64,000 nt of DNA from Sipunculus nudus. Lineage: Eukaryota; Annelida; Sipuncula; Golfingiida; Sipunculidae. Both the position numbers and the translations under genes were made by a program. Each line of letters opens with the position of its first letter. The stretch's first letter is position 1. This document shows positions 50,185 through 63,145 of this stretch, piece by piece. The stretch is from contig CM049312.1 in the NCBI GenBank assembly GCA_026874595.1, positions 31,001,456 to 31,065,455 on the forward strand, in the 5' to 3' direction. The notes beneath the pieces are model-generated. The model did no database searches. It had not been told where the DNA came from and saw only the letters and a program-made list of their open reading frames with translations.

Positions 50185-53100
50185 TCTATATATCGCTCTG
50201 TACTTGGGGAAAACAACTTTAGTGGTAACCTTTGTGCTTAGGTGATTAGAACATAAGACGTTTAAATTCATCCATGTTGGGCCATAGGTCATCGACAGGC
50301 CAGGGACTTATCCTTTCAACAGTAAAGAAAAGTTAAATAACAGTTAGTATAGGTTTGGATCATGATCTGAATGACAATACTTCGCTGGGAAAAGTATCCA
50401 CTCCCAGAGCTCTATACATGAGTAATTTTGCGATAATGGAACTTCGCGAAATGGACATCGTGTATTCGTATGTAATAATTTGATCAAAGAACGTCTATTT
50501 ATCAATAAACCCTTCCGGGGGCTGTTTCTGGTGGAATTCAATATCTGAAGGTTCCTTACAAACGGCTCGTTCTTGCGGAATGTAGATAGCTGATGGGGAT
50601 TTTTTTTGTCGGGAATATTATTACCGCTCCCTAGAGTCTGTCGAAGAGTATTATAGATAGGTCTGTTATTTTACTTATGGTCCGCCCGTGAGGTTAAAAT
50701 GGTTCTCGAAAATACAGGATATGTGGCTAACTTTTTGATAAAATAAATAACTTTATTTATGGTTCTAAAAGGCGTAGTTTCTGTCTTCAATCTGCACGTT
50801 ATTCGTAAACAAATATTTTAGAACTTGGTTATATAGCATCCCTTCTACTTTGCTCTAAATATATTAACGCTTCCTTGTAATCTAACATCTATATTATAGT
50901 ACTTCTTATACTACCATTGTGATTATAAAATTAACTGCCCTGGCGTAGGTTCAGCAATCCATTGGTATTATATAAGGCTGTTTTATTTTCTTCTGCAGGT
51001 CACTTGTAAACAGTATTAGTGAACCGTGACACCAAGTAGAACACTTTGAAGTTCGAACAGGACAATAGTATCCATTTTTTGCTAAAATTAAAGTTTTCAA
51101 AAAAATATGACTGTTTATTACTTTCTTCGTCACTTTATGTACGACTGGTTCGTTCTGCCTGTTTAGTGATATTTTTAAAAAGAATTTAGTCGTATCTTTT
51201 CAGCCAGTATTCACAAGCTAGTCAACGCCCAAACTTGTCATATATTCTATATATTTATATATTCTATCACACCTATTTTTAAGTAGTCTTCATCGGATAA
51301 TGGTAACTTGCAGTTACTTTTCCGGTTCAATTCCATCAGTGACATGTCGCGCACAGCAGGGTCTACATGAGCTCTAAACAGAATACATGATCAGTATGAT
51401 CAATGAGATCAGATGAACATTAAACCATTAGCCATGATTTTTTTTTAATGTTTACCATCCTTACGCGACGTGAAGAACAAACTAGGGCCACAGACCTTCC
51501 TAAGACCATGTGAACGAAACCCATATAAAAACTACTTGAAAGCGAGAAATATTCCATTTCGTACAGGATACACAATTGAAATTCTGTTATATATATATAT
51601 CAATTAAAAAATTTACTGAGGACTTACGGCTTATGGGAATGTTTGATTCTACAAATTTGACATGATTATTAACAAAAATAAAATTACTGTACTGTTGGAA
51701 TTTTACTATTTCCTCAGTGAAAGCTTGATATTAAATGAAAACTGTCGGTGATATACCATAAGATGTGCATTTTTTTGTTGTGAAAGAAAATGTGTACGTT
51801 AAGTATAGACTGAACGTACAAAGAAGCTTTAGTCATTCTTTAGCTGAAAATACTTTCTCAAAGGTCTATGTATTTCCGTTCTTCGATATGAATGGACTTT
51901 GCCGATTCCATTGTAAAAAAAGTAGATCATGTTTAACGGTTACCTGGATCCAAATCTGATGTTGACAGGGGCATACGCATAGTAAGTGTTCTCTAGATAT
52001 TTTATTTTAAATTAATTATATGAGAACATTTCCACTACGTTAGCATCATCTGTTGGCGACGACTGACAGCACGTGTTCGGGCCCATTTATAAACATGGAC
52101 CTTAAAAGATTAAAATAAAACATTTTTTTCTTATTCTGTAATGTAACGTTATTTTACAAACCCCGGATCAGTGAAAGAAAGTTCTATTTTTATTTTTTAA
52201 CATTAATTTTTCAAATAATGCACTTTTTACACTGAATTATTCTCACTATATAATGATAAGGGCTGTCAGAACAAGCTGATAAGTCGGAACAAGCTGACAA
52301 GTCAGATACAGTGCCGGATCCAGGAACGGTGGGTTTGGGGTGTTTAGTTGCTAGCGACTCAATGATGAGAAAACAATCGTTTTAAAAGACAACATTGGAT
52401 CTTTGAAGAAAAATATGGAATCTTTTTAGAGTTTGTAAAAGGGTTTATACATTTCAGATTAACCCCGAGAATGCTGCATTTGGATTACTGGGAGTGACTT
52501 AATATCGATTTCACATAACACCCTATGATTTTAGATTACTTCCTAAAATTTCATACGTTAACTTCCTAATTATTATTGAATATTTTGCCTCATGTATCAC
52601 ATATTGTTGATTACTTTCACTTTGTTATTGTGCTTTTTCATCATATAGTGATTTAGGTCATAGGTTAAAAGTATAATAATATATAATTTGCAATCTAGGC
52701 ACTATTTGTTTGGAAGCAGTGCACGATTGATAACCAGTGAGTTTTTTTTTTCAATTTTGTCAGGGTAATTTGAACTTAAATACGATTGTGCCTTTCCTTC
52801 GGTTTTCTTTAACAAAATATATGTTGCCTTGAGAAAAAAAGATCACATCAAAGACTAACTCTATTACCATGAAGTTTCTAGTTCAAGATCAAAACATCGT
52901 TGAAGAAAGAGATTATAATAACGACTGTCCATGAAATCAAAAGGCTATGGGTCTCTTTGTTAGTTGTTTGCGTCCCATTTTTTCCTAATTTCCGCAAATG
53001 GCGGATGCAAAGGAAATACTTGCAAATAAAGAAGAAATATATCCAGTTTCATATTAACTCTCTTTGAATGTAACCCTGAACATTTTCTTTGAGCTGACCA

Positions 53101-53273
53101 TATTATTTTTTTTTATTTGTAAAATGTTCTTCCGCTTTTATAGTTGTTGTTTAAATTGCTGCCAGTAGAACTAGCATCCAAGTTCCTTTAATTAAGTTAA
53201 TTAACTTTTAATTTAGTTTTAAAAAAGATTCAGAATTCACCCAGATTAAATATAAATAAACAAGTAAAATAAA
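50185..53273. other. Unannotated non-coding DNA
   Basis: No gene supported. An 18-bp tandem pair (GAACAAGCTGATAAGTCG and GAACAAGCTGACAAGTCA) lies at 52269-52304. A GGTTCAATTCC word at about 51321 is B-box-like but lacks a proper A box. Confidence 0.5.
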
Positions 53274-53382
53274 TTAAGATGGTGTGATCAGTACACATTG
53301 GTCTTTGAACTGTTTTGAAATGTGTGATGAATAAATATTGAAAGCAAGCGTCTCAAGGTTTGCACTGTCATGAACGTTTTGG

Positions 53383-53385
<3 letters not shown>

Positions 53386-53427
<42 letters not shown>
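53386..53427. repeat. (TA)n microsatellite
   Basis: About 20 TA units, interrupting the longest open frame of the window (minus strand). Confidence 0.97.
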
Positions 53428-53428
<1 letters not shown>

Positions 53429-53696
53429 CCCAAGCTAACGGAGCAGCGATAAGCCTTGGTACATTACAAAGCACCAATTTCATTTTGTCTTTAATGGTTG
53501 CTGGTATATTTTTTAACACTAGTTGCCCTTGTCGTCCAATGAAAACGAATGTGCGTAAGACGTACCCTGTCGCCAACTTTATTTGAATATATCTGTCTAC
53601 TGTCTCAACATCCCCCAAACGCAGAAACAATATCCTAGAAACATACAATTTGTGAAGTCCAAAGGACAAAGAAACAAAGCTGTCTCTCCTGGCCAA
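53428..53696 (-). CDS. Candidate coding remnant, function unknown
   Basis: On the minus strand a frame of about 90 codons runs from ATG at 53696 to the TA microsatellite, then continues as Tyr-Ile artefact to 53274. The non-repetitive part has mixed composition (for example GLHKLYVSRILFLRLGDVE and GRQGQLVLKNIPATIKDKM). An AG just upstream (complement reads TATTGGCCAG) could be an acceptor. I recognise no family; it could be an exon truncated by the microsatellite, a decayed transposon piece or chance. Confidence 0.15.
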
Positions 53697-53699
53697 TAC

Positions 53700-55074
53700 A
53701 GGTTATCGCAGAACCATAGTGATCATATAGTTCTTAACGTTCTTTAATATCCTGATTGAAATCTGACACGCGGTCTGCAATATTTACGGACGTTCTTATC
53801 GGTCTGGGCACCATTTCGTTGCGGGCCTAATACATAATCCCTCGAAATTTAGCCAAACTAAAGCTCAGCTTTGGGCATAGAATGTTAACATAACCGTGCT
53901 CATTTGATGGGTAGTTGATGGGCCAAATATATTTACCATTGTGCTTATGTTTCTCTGCCTGTAATCGGTCTTACTTCCAGTATACAAATATGTCTATGTA
54001 TCTATGAATGTCTGTCTGCCCGGACTTGTAACTGGAAAAGTAAAGCACTTTACATCAGTTAAGCGTCTTCATTATCAGAGTACCCAAAAAAAATAAATTG
54101 TTGTTCCCTCTTTTATTCCCAGATGGCAGCATGGTAGTGTCACACGTCCATGTTCTTTATATATGTACGACTGTTAAGAAATTATGACTTTCAATGTGTC
54201 TAGATGTATCTTTGTGTTGTATGTCCATGCCCCTGAAATTCCCTGATTTGTTCATTCGTCACAATTATTATTAGACGTCCACGTGCTCGTAACCTTAGTA
54301 CTTACTGAAACACGTGACATGCCGGAATTGAGGGTACAACGCTTTAATTTGAATACGACGTTTTGGGGAATATGACCTGATAACCGCTTTCCAGTTTCTT
54401 CACCTGACTGACTGAGTGTTTGGTCCACATTCTGGACCCATATGGTAAAGTATAGAATTGAAAAGAAGGAGAAAAAAATTTAAATTAAGCTCAGAGGAGA
54501 TTCTATTAATAAGTGGAGTAAATATATCCAGGATTAACACAAACAGGTTGATTAACACAATAAGATAAACGCATATGCTGCTTTTTTTTTTGTACGAACA
54601 GACCAAATTATGCTTCGATGACAGATTTATTAATTTCAAATTTCAGCGGTTCCCCCTATTTCCTGGCCTTCAGAGTTGATAAATTTACGTGAATTAACAG
54701 GATTTAATAAACATTAAACTAATCATGATTTAGATTTCTGCGTGAAACTTCTAAAGTTTCTTGCGAGAACATTTTTTAGCAGGTTTTGTATATATTATTT
54801 TAAAGTTTTCCCAGATTTTCCCGATCTCGTGCTCAGCTTATAAAAAGTATTCAGTAACGCTTACGTTATAATAGACACCACTATTGTTTTTAATTGAAAC
54901 GTCTCCATATTGCTGATTTTACGGAATAACAACCTCTCTAGTGTTTAAAATTACCAATGTGTACCAAATCCGTATAAACGGATGCTGTTAGAGGCTTTGG
55001 AATCCCTTTTTGTTGAGGTAGACATTTCAATTTAAAAAAGTTAAAGTGTCAGGTTTTAAGTCCCCTTCAAAAAT
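53700..55074. other. Unannotated non-coding DNA
   Basis: Nothing supported; one 79-codon minus-strand frame without motifs. Confidence 0.5.
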
Positions 55075-55340
55075 AACTGGCTCAGAAGACTACAATATAC
55101 TTCCGGCGGTAGCTCCCTGGTGACACTACGGAGCCCACACACGGAGTTTAGGTTGCTAGGGCCCCCAACACGCAAATTACACTTAATCCGGTACCTACTT
55201 TAATGCCTAGTGAACAAAAGCTCACTTATGGTTGAGACCTTGCCTAAGGGTCTTAGTGAAGAAGTAAAAGGATACAGGATTCGAACCCGTGACCACTTGA
55301 TCACAAGTCCGGGACCTTTGCCATTACACCGTCACGCTCC
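55075..55340 (-). mobile_element. tRNA-derived SINE, minus strand
   Basis: Read on the minus strand from 55340, the head is GGAGCGTGACGGTGTAATGG, with A box TGTAATGGCAAAGG (55315-55328) and a perfect B box GGTTCGAATCC (complement of 55277-55287) inside a T-arm-like ACGGGTTCGAATCCTGT. A short stem pairs ACTTG with CAAGT where the anticodon arm would be, but the loop is too small for a working tRNA. The acceptor stem does not close. The sequence continues 3' as an unrelated body of about 200 bp; its end is estimated. Pol III-driven, LINE-mobilised retroposons have this layout. Confidence 0.7.
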
Positions 55341-55344
55341 TTGT

Positions 55345-58300
55345 TTTGGCCAGCTTCTGGCGTCCGATAAAAAAGTCGTGCTTTTCCATGTGATATACTT
55401 GACTCTTCCTGTCAGGTAGTAGAAACAGCGTCAGGCAATCTTTTACTGTGTCAGCAGTACGAGATTTCCCAACTGTCCATATCTGTGTCCCGAATTATAT
55501 GTTCCGATGCCACACGTCGCAATGATAGGTTAAATATACATCGGGGTCAAATTAACTAATTTTAAGTCTACACAATCCATTTATAAATTTATATAAAAAA
55601 CAAAGCCCGATTGCATACCTGTATCATTAAAGTTAGTTCTAAACGTTTTGTCTAAGATTAATTTCATACCGTTAGTACTGGTAAATAAATTTTGAAACCT
55701 GAAAATCTAATTCATGAATTTTCCGTCAAACAAGAGCCATTTATAAACGTTTGACAGTCACTGTTCGGGGCCCGCCATCGTCAAGACGAAATACTTTGTT
55801 TCAGAGACAAATATATAAATGCGATTGAAAATCGATTTACATTGGCAAACATTACTTAAAATGGGGGTGCGGTAGCATGAAGTGTTTATAAACTTGTTCT
55901 TCAAACACGCAGTCGCCTACTTTTCATTCCGAGACAAAGATACAAAATATCCCTTTCCTATCTTAACAAGGAGGTTCATTTATTAAAATATGTTCCTTGT
56001 GTTCCTTTGAAATAAGAATGACCTACGCGATAATAAACTTTGTTAGTAAATGCTTATCGGGTTTCCTTTGGACATGTGTGATGAAAAGCAGTTCCAAATT
56101 TATCTCAAATATTCATTCTCTGTTGATTCAGATAAGCAATTTTTAAGCGGAGCGGCCTCATGGGTATGGCCTACACAAGTGACGTGTCATTTCTGAAAGA
56201 TGATTTATAGACGACCTTTATACCATATGCCTAGTTAATATCATATAACTACTAAATAGACTCGTGTACATGTGGAAGGAAAAATATACCACGAGACCCG
56301 AGGAGTTGTGTATTTCAAATTAATTGAGTGACAGATGACGGTCACGTGAACGCCAGTATCTCCTTTTTAATGACCACGCAGGTCTCTTTTGACGTCCAAG
56401 AATTGGTCACGTCTTCTCAGGTTTTGCTCAAGTATACTAATCGTATTGTGGTAATGATATTGTTCTTCTCTGGTTACACTTTCATTCCAACTGTACTGGT
56501 GACGTCAGAAGCGGGGATAAGGGAACTTTTAGAAAGCAGGGGGCAGCTTTTTATCGTCCATCCATTTTTGCAAGAACTGTGTAGCAATCATCTCAAGCCA
56601 TACGTGTGTGTAATAGGAATCATATTCGCTGTTTTTTTTTTGTGTAAATGGCACATTATGCCTAAATCTTGTAACTCACAAAACAAAGTGAACGGGCAAC
56701 TGATGCTTCTTTGATTGACATCCATGAAGTGGACTGCAGGGAACTGTATACTCTTAGACTAGTTGTTTCCAAGTATTCAGTATCCAAGGGATTGTTTATT
56801 TTTTGCTACTTTTGCTTACGTTTAATGCTTTACTCCCAACCCGAAATAAGTTTACTTACTTTGTTCGAAGGGTGAGGGGACGTGACCCAGAGACTTGATA
56901 TCAAATAGCAGTAATCTTGGAATTGGATGACTACCCTAGAAACAAACTTGTACCTATTAAATTGTCAAAAAATCACGTTGTACAGTATTGTGCCTGGTTT
57001 CCAATTTTATATAATATCAAAGTAAATTAAACACGTTCAAAGTATGCATCATCCTTTATTCCCTATTTCTTCAACTTATTTACAAAACTATTAATCAATT
57101 GTCATTAACAAATATACTCCTTGATGGGGTTCTCTCAATGCAAACAATAAACCATCGGTGTTTGTGTTAAAATCATAACAAATAATCATAGTCACATGAG
57201 CTATACGTATAAACCTAACGTTAAGGAACAAACACCATCTGGTCCATCCTATAGCTTAGAATAAGTATAAACAGTTGCAACCCACAGCAAATGTAAATAC
57301 CCAAAAGGTTATTTCACATATTAGGTTTTGTTATTCATTTTTATTGAGACCATATCTGCTCTTGCGATTTCTATAAGAAATATTGTGTGTGTAGACCAGC
57401 CCACTGTACTGAGAAAAATATATTTCTCAGAACACAGAAAAAATTTACCCTGACACGTCATATGATCATTACTATAAACATCTGCCGGTGGCGTGTTTTC
57501 TTTTACCTGCCGTATCACCTCCGCCACCCAAAGCATGACGCTAGCTTATCATGTTTGACTTCTAATTGTTTACACGCCCATTCAAAGTGCGAACATGACC
57601 ATAGTCTTATCCTTCAAAATAATAAATGGCCGCTGCTGTTAAGGAGTTTATTTTTTTTTACTCGTGTTAAATTACGAATGTTTTGGATAATTATACTTCT
57701 AACAGGTGACTCAGTGATTCATTAGCCGATTTGTCTTTTGGCAGCTCTACAAAATCACTTCCGACTGGCTTTTGATGAATTTTAGTTAAGAATTAGGCTA
57801 TAGATAAATAGCCCATTTAGTCGAAACTGTCATAGATATAAATTTATTAATTTTTTGAATTCCTGTAGTCATAAAACAATGTTTAAGTAAGGTAGAACAG
57901 TCTCAGTATCTACTTTGTTACCAAGCTGCTAGAAATGAGGACTTTACCTTCCGAACAGAACAATCAGAAACATCAAGGATTGCTTCAGGTATAATACTTC
58001 AGGTCAGTCTTATAAGATCTACCTCCCGGCAACACACTGAGATACTCGTCTCGCTGAAGAGCCCTTGTATAAACTAACAGACGGGACGAAGAGGCGTTAC
58101 TAATTTATATCTGTCAGCATCTTGTAGGCCTCGTCTACCCCTCGTCTGGGGTCAATAGAAGATCTGACACAGGTAACCTGTCCAGATAAATCACCAGGGG
58201 AAACGGAAGAGCCTTTCATGTCATGTAGAAGAAAATAGGGCCGAATTCAGGTAATTGCTACAAGATATCTTAGATGGTTCTTTGGCATAATGAGACAATT

Positions 58301-58402
58301 AATATGAAAGTGATTTGCACGTTTTCTCTTATTTGTTATATTCAATAAGATTAATTAACTACTTAAAATTAAGTACGCGTACGTGTTAGGTACACTCCGT
58401 GT
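55345..58402. other. Unannotated non-coding DNA with one longer frame
   Basis: The frame 56328-56714 (plus, 128 codons) has two hydrophobic stretches that could be membrane segments (around IVVMILFFSGYTFIPTVLV and CVIGIIFAVFFLCKW). It lacks any recognised family or splice evidence, so I do not call it a gene. The rest shows nothing supportable. Confidence 0.45.
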
Positions 58403-59855
58403 TTTTAGTTCAGCTGACTGTAAGTCTTCTGAGCTTTAGCAATCACTCTTTGTCCGTCGTCCGTCTGGTCGTCTGTCCGTTAACATGGCACAAATCGTAA
58501 CCGCTGAACCTGGAATCTTCTTACTTTACATCCAGAGAGGTCCATGAAAAATCTCCTTGGGATCCGGGAATTCGGTCTCTGTTACCCATATTCTTCGAGC
58601 TTTGGGACTTCGAAATACTCCCCCCCCCAACCCAGAATAATGGAAAATTTAATACAAAAGCTCAAGTATCTGAACAAGTAATGCATTGATCACCATGATT
58701 TTTTGTATGGATATTGATCAAGGAGTGTTTCATCAGTTTATGCAGACTGGTGGCGCGCAACCTGTATTTTATTTTCCTCTATTTTGAGACCTTAAAAGAT
58801 ACTGTCATCTGTTAAAAGGCCACAAATCGTAGTGACTGAACCTAGAATCTTCTAACTTGACATGCAGGGGACGCCCATGGAAAATCTCCCTGGAAACCTT
58901 GTAATTAGGTCTCTTTTACCCATATTGACTGAGCTATTGGGCTCAGAAATACCCCCCAGAATAATTTAAAATTTCATACAAAAGCTCCAGTATCTAAACA
59001 ACCAATGCATTGAACACCATGATTCTTTGATTACTTATTGATTAAGGTATGTTTCATCAGTTCCTGCAGAATGGTGGTGCCACCAGGATATTTTTTAATC
59101 GTGACACATTTATCTCTATTTTTGAGACCTTTAAAGATTGGTCGTCCGTTAACAGGGCACAAATCGGTCCATAACCTTTGATCCTAAATTCTTCTGACTT
59201 GACATCCAGGTAGGTCCATTAAAAAAAATCCTTGGAGACCTGAAATTAGGTCTCGGTTACACATATTCTCTGAGCTTTGGGGCTTATAAACACCCCCATC
59301 CCCAGCATAATTGAAAATTTGATACCAAAGCAGGGCACAAATCATTTCAATTGAACCTAGAATCTTCTAACTTAAAATGAAGGGAGGTCCATGAAAAGTC
59401 TCCTTGGAGACGTAAAATTAGGTCTCCGTTACACATATTCTCTGAGCTATGGGGCTTATAATCTCCCCCCCCCCCCGGAATAATTAAAAATTTGATACAA
59501 AAGTAGGGCATAAATCATAACCAATGAACCCAGAATCTTCTAACTAGATATCCTCAGAGTTCTTCAAAAGTTGTCCCCGGAAACCTGAAATTTGGTCACT
59601 GTGACCTATATTCTCAGAGTTATGGGATATGTTTGAGCAAACCAGAAGTAACGCAAAATACACACAAATTGCCAGATTCCTCAGGAAAGGGTGGTTGGAT
59701 TGTCATCAAATTCGGTGTGCTTATCAGTCTTGATGAACTTAAGCTTATATGCATGAATAATGATGCCCCCTACATTATCTTAATTAGTTGCCTGCCCAAG
59801 GACTTATTTTCAACATGTCAGTCGGCTGAGCGCCATGACCCATTGGTCCCTTGTT
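58403..59855 (+). repeat. R1 modular repeat, plus-strand copy
   Basis: Starts TTTTTAGTTCAGCTGACTGT, followed by TTTGTCCGTCGTCCGTCTGG. Five successive units each begin near GGCACAAATCGTAA: about 58485, 58818, 59155, 59335 and 59507. The first two are about 335 bp and later ones 170-185 bp, having lost the second half. Each unit carries GAACCTAGAATCTTCTAACT, an AAATTAGGTCTC word and (in long units) GCATTGATCACCATGAT. It ends GGCTGAGCGCCATGACCCAT, TGGTCCCTTG. No reading frame is maintained between units; the 101-codon frame at 59633 is incidental. Confidence 0.88.
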
Positions 59856-61089
59856 TTTTATTTGTATACATAATACATATATCTTACATACACCACATGC
59901 AACGTACAAAAGGGCGAAATATCACATTGAAGACTTAACAGTACTAGACAAACATTTAAGTGAAATTACATATTTCACATATAAATACGTATCATCATTT
60001 AACAAAGTATTTCAACTTAACACCTATGCTTTAAAACTGAAATTAAGTGTTTCTCTCATTGTATTGAAAAGCTACATATAACTATGAAAGGTGAATATTT
60101 CAGCCAATAAAAAGCGGAGACCTTCAGTAATGTTAATCATTATGCTTGTGAAAGAATTAGGAAAGAATCTATGGTTCGTGAGGTGGGTATAAAACTACCT
60201 CAAATGACGCATCTGCCAAACAAACCCCCTCACACCTGGAGTTAAGATATATTTTCTTAACGATTAGCGATTTAGTTCCTTGCATTATGGAATCTTCGTC
60301 ATGTATCCGGATTAAGACATTATGATAACCTGACCCGAAGAAGGGTAAAACAATATGCCGTGTCTATTGATCAGAGGGAGCTCCATATGTGTTGTTTTCA
60401 ATATTGAAAGTAACGTGCCGTAACTCCCCGTGAAGTTCACCTGTTTGACAATCCCTAATCCACTTTGTCTTCGCCATTTTATTCCATGTCAACGCTCTAA
60501 TCTCCAGAGCAATCAATATAACATTAATTAACGTCGAGCTGATACTAGGCTCAATTATAAAATCAGACGATTCTCTGGCTACGTGGTCACATATGAAGCA
60601 AACAAATATATTTCTGATAAATCGCAAAAGATGCCACTACACGCTGGGTCATAGACGCTCAGTATCACCTCTCTCTATATTGAACTAATTCCGTCATGTG
60701 CTTATGTGCAAAAGAAAAAAAGGCAAACAGTAAAGCACCGCCCTTCAGATAAAGTTGCCATTTTAATGTTAAAGAAAACATATCTGGAGGATGGATTGTT
60801 TTATTGCATATACATGTACACATTTAAATCTAATCGATGTACTTAAACTTCCTAAGTTATATATTAAGCTTTATTTCTTTACTTTTATAAATCGGCCAAT
60901 TTTTTAAAGCGCTGTCATTTTCATATATTTAATTTCAAACACAAACAGTTGGAATTAACTCTAAACACACCCTCAAGCACTCTCAGATACATATATGTGC
61001 TTTGTTCTTGGGTGCATATTGAAACGGACCAAGCTGTTTCAAGTGAAGCTTTTTTTTTTTGGGGGGGGGGGGGCTATGTAAAGGCCGTT
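59856..61089. other. Unannotated non-coding DNA
   Basis: No gene supported. A T-run/G-run junction lies at 61050-61073. Confidence 0.5.
61050..61073 (+). repeat. Adjacent poly(T) and poly(G) runs
   Basis: About 11 T directly followed by 13 G, immediately before the start of block B. Confidence 0.95.
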
Positions 61090-62775
61090 ATGGACAAGCA
61101 AAAAGCAATGTAATCAAGATATAAGCGCAATTTTATGTGAAGCAGAAAGGAAAGGCGGCCGTGGTAACGGTTCTAGGTTCACCAGTAATTATTGTGTAGC
61201 ACATGGGAAAGCAGCCTCTGTTGTCTAATTTAAAGCTTGGTTTACTTTCATTACTGAAACATTTAATATAATTTCCTATTCTCATTTATAAAAAAAGAAG
61301 AATATCAATAGCAGTTATATACCGTTTATCTGTGGAAGGTATTGCATTTCTAACTTACATCTAGCTGGATACATATTTATGAACTGCCGGTAATTTCCGA
61401 CGTAACGCCTCTGTGACGGGGTATAAGCTAGGTTTATACGATAATTGTTAAGAAACACGGTAACGTGCCCATATTGACAATGTCGTTGTTGTAAGGATTA
61501 CGATCAGCTGCCGTTTTATCGGTCCCTAACATGTTACGAGGGTGCAGAAAGTACAGATAACCCGTGCACCCTGATTTAATACAATCAGATAACGGCATGG
61601 GCCCCTTTAAGATTTTATTTCATTTTTTATTGTGTTGTATTTAGTTATTATACAACAACAAAGCTTGGTTTAAAAGCTAAGTTAATCTATTAGAAAGATT
61701 AAAACAAAATTATGCGCCAGAGAACAATTGCTTCTTGCATTCCCTAAGACCCAGGAGCGGAAAAGCATCTTCTTATTACACCAGCCAATTATTTTGCTAT
61801 TGTCATGACCACAAGAAGAAATATTTGCTACCGTTAAGCTTACCCTCGCCTCTGGTCATTATTATAACAATATCTTCAGCACAGAATACCATACTTCTGC
61901 GCGCATTATGAACGACTTGATATGCTGTTGTTTAAGTTGGCAACACGTCATGGCCTAGTCAGACTACCCTTCTTCAGTTCACTTATATCTCTGACAAGCC
62001 GATACCAATATTACGCACGAAGCCGTTTTAACTTACATCTCCCGGGGAGTAAGAGCCGTCGAAACAGCTCACTATGGTCATCAATTATAATTCCATGATT
62101 CACCCGGCCCAAATCACTTTGTATTAATATACGATCGCTGCCGAGATACGCGGTGCTTCAACGCTAAGCTTATCGGGGTGATAATGTACATAACTTTCGC
62201 TCCTGAGATAAGTTTAATTGTCAGAGAAAACCAAGCTGGCCACCAGTAAAAGCGCAACAGTACAATCCAGAAAATGATTGGTTAGAATAAAACCCTAGCA
62301 ACGACCGGCCTGTCAGGAGACATATAAAATTAAAGTTAGATGAGAGTATCTGGTTTTGGGAAGTGCAGTTATGTCACTCAGTTGACCCTCAGAGACAAAG
62401 CGTAAGACACTTAGCGGGGCATCCAGGAACCCTAGTCTGTGAGATAAATCATGTTCTGTTGAAGCAGGTTTCATCAGGCAAGGACCATGTCGTTCGGTCG
62501 CTGGAGAAAAAATGTCCCGATAAATAATATAAACATCTTTAAGAGGACTATATCTATTTCAGTACTATAAATCATATATTTAGATTATTATGAAAACAGC
62601 CTTGACCATTTGTTTCCTCCAAAGATTTGCGTCTTAAATCACATATTTTGAAACCCTTTATATTTTTTTTCGGGGTGGTAGCTTGCACCTAACGCAAAAT
62701 CAAATGTCCAGGCAGTGTTTGCATATTAAAAGATGGTGCCCTTAAAACCTTGGCAATGGTTACTTTTGGGTGTAT
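61090..62775 (+). repeat. Diverged dispersed block, copy B (partner at 1.07-2.44 kb)
   Basis: Collinear with copy A in the same orientation. It holds the shared words listed under A: the TCAATTATAATTCCATG region near 62080-62096, AATGATTGGTTAGAA near 62272, ACGACCGGCCTG near 62300 and TTATGTCACTCAGT near 62370. Weaker anchors (GGTAACGGTT near 61162; TGTTTGCA and GTTACTTTTGG near 62718-62768) extend the block. B appears to carry about 350 extra bases between 61235 and 61710 relative to A. No open frame of any length is preserved. Function unknown. Confidence 0.7.
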
Positions 62776-62901
62776 GTAATTTACCACCTAAGTCATCTGT
62801 TTTCATCCACTAAAACGTATCTTTTAGACAGCTGTGCCACCTGAAAATAAAAATGTGAAAAGTAAAAATTTTGAAAATGTTATATATTGATAAATATACA
62901 T

Positions 62902-63014
<113 letters not shown>

Positions 63015-63145
63015 GGGAACGTTGGGAAGAAGCGTGTCTTAAGCTCAAAATCTCTCACGGACGCTCGGCTCTTGAAGTCCAAAAATTCGATGCGACGCGC
63101 GAATTTCTGGCTTTAGGACCTTGTACAACTTGAATAACACCGACT

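Noticed and set aside
56328-56714. 128-codon frame with two hydrophobic stretches
   Set aside because: AT-rich DNA readily yields hydrophobic runs; there is no recognised family, signal or exon evidence, so it is not listed as a gene.
59633-60081. Two overlapping open frames of 76-101 codons
   Set aside because: The first begins inside the last R1 unit and runs through its end; neither has a motif or splice context.
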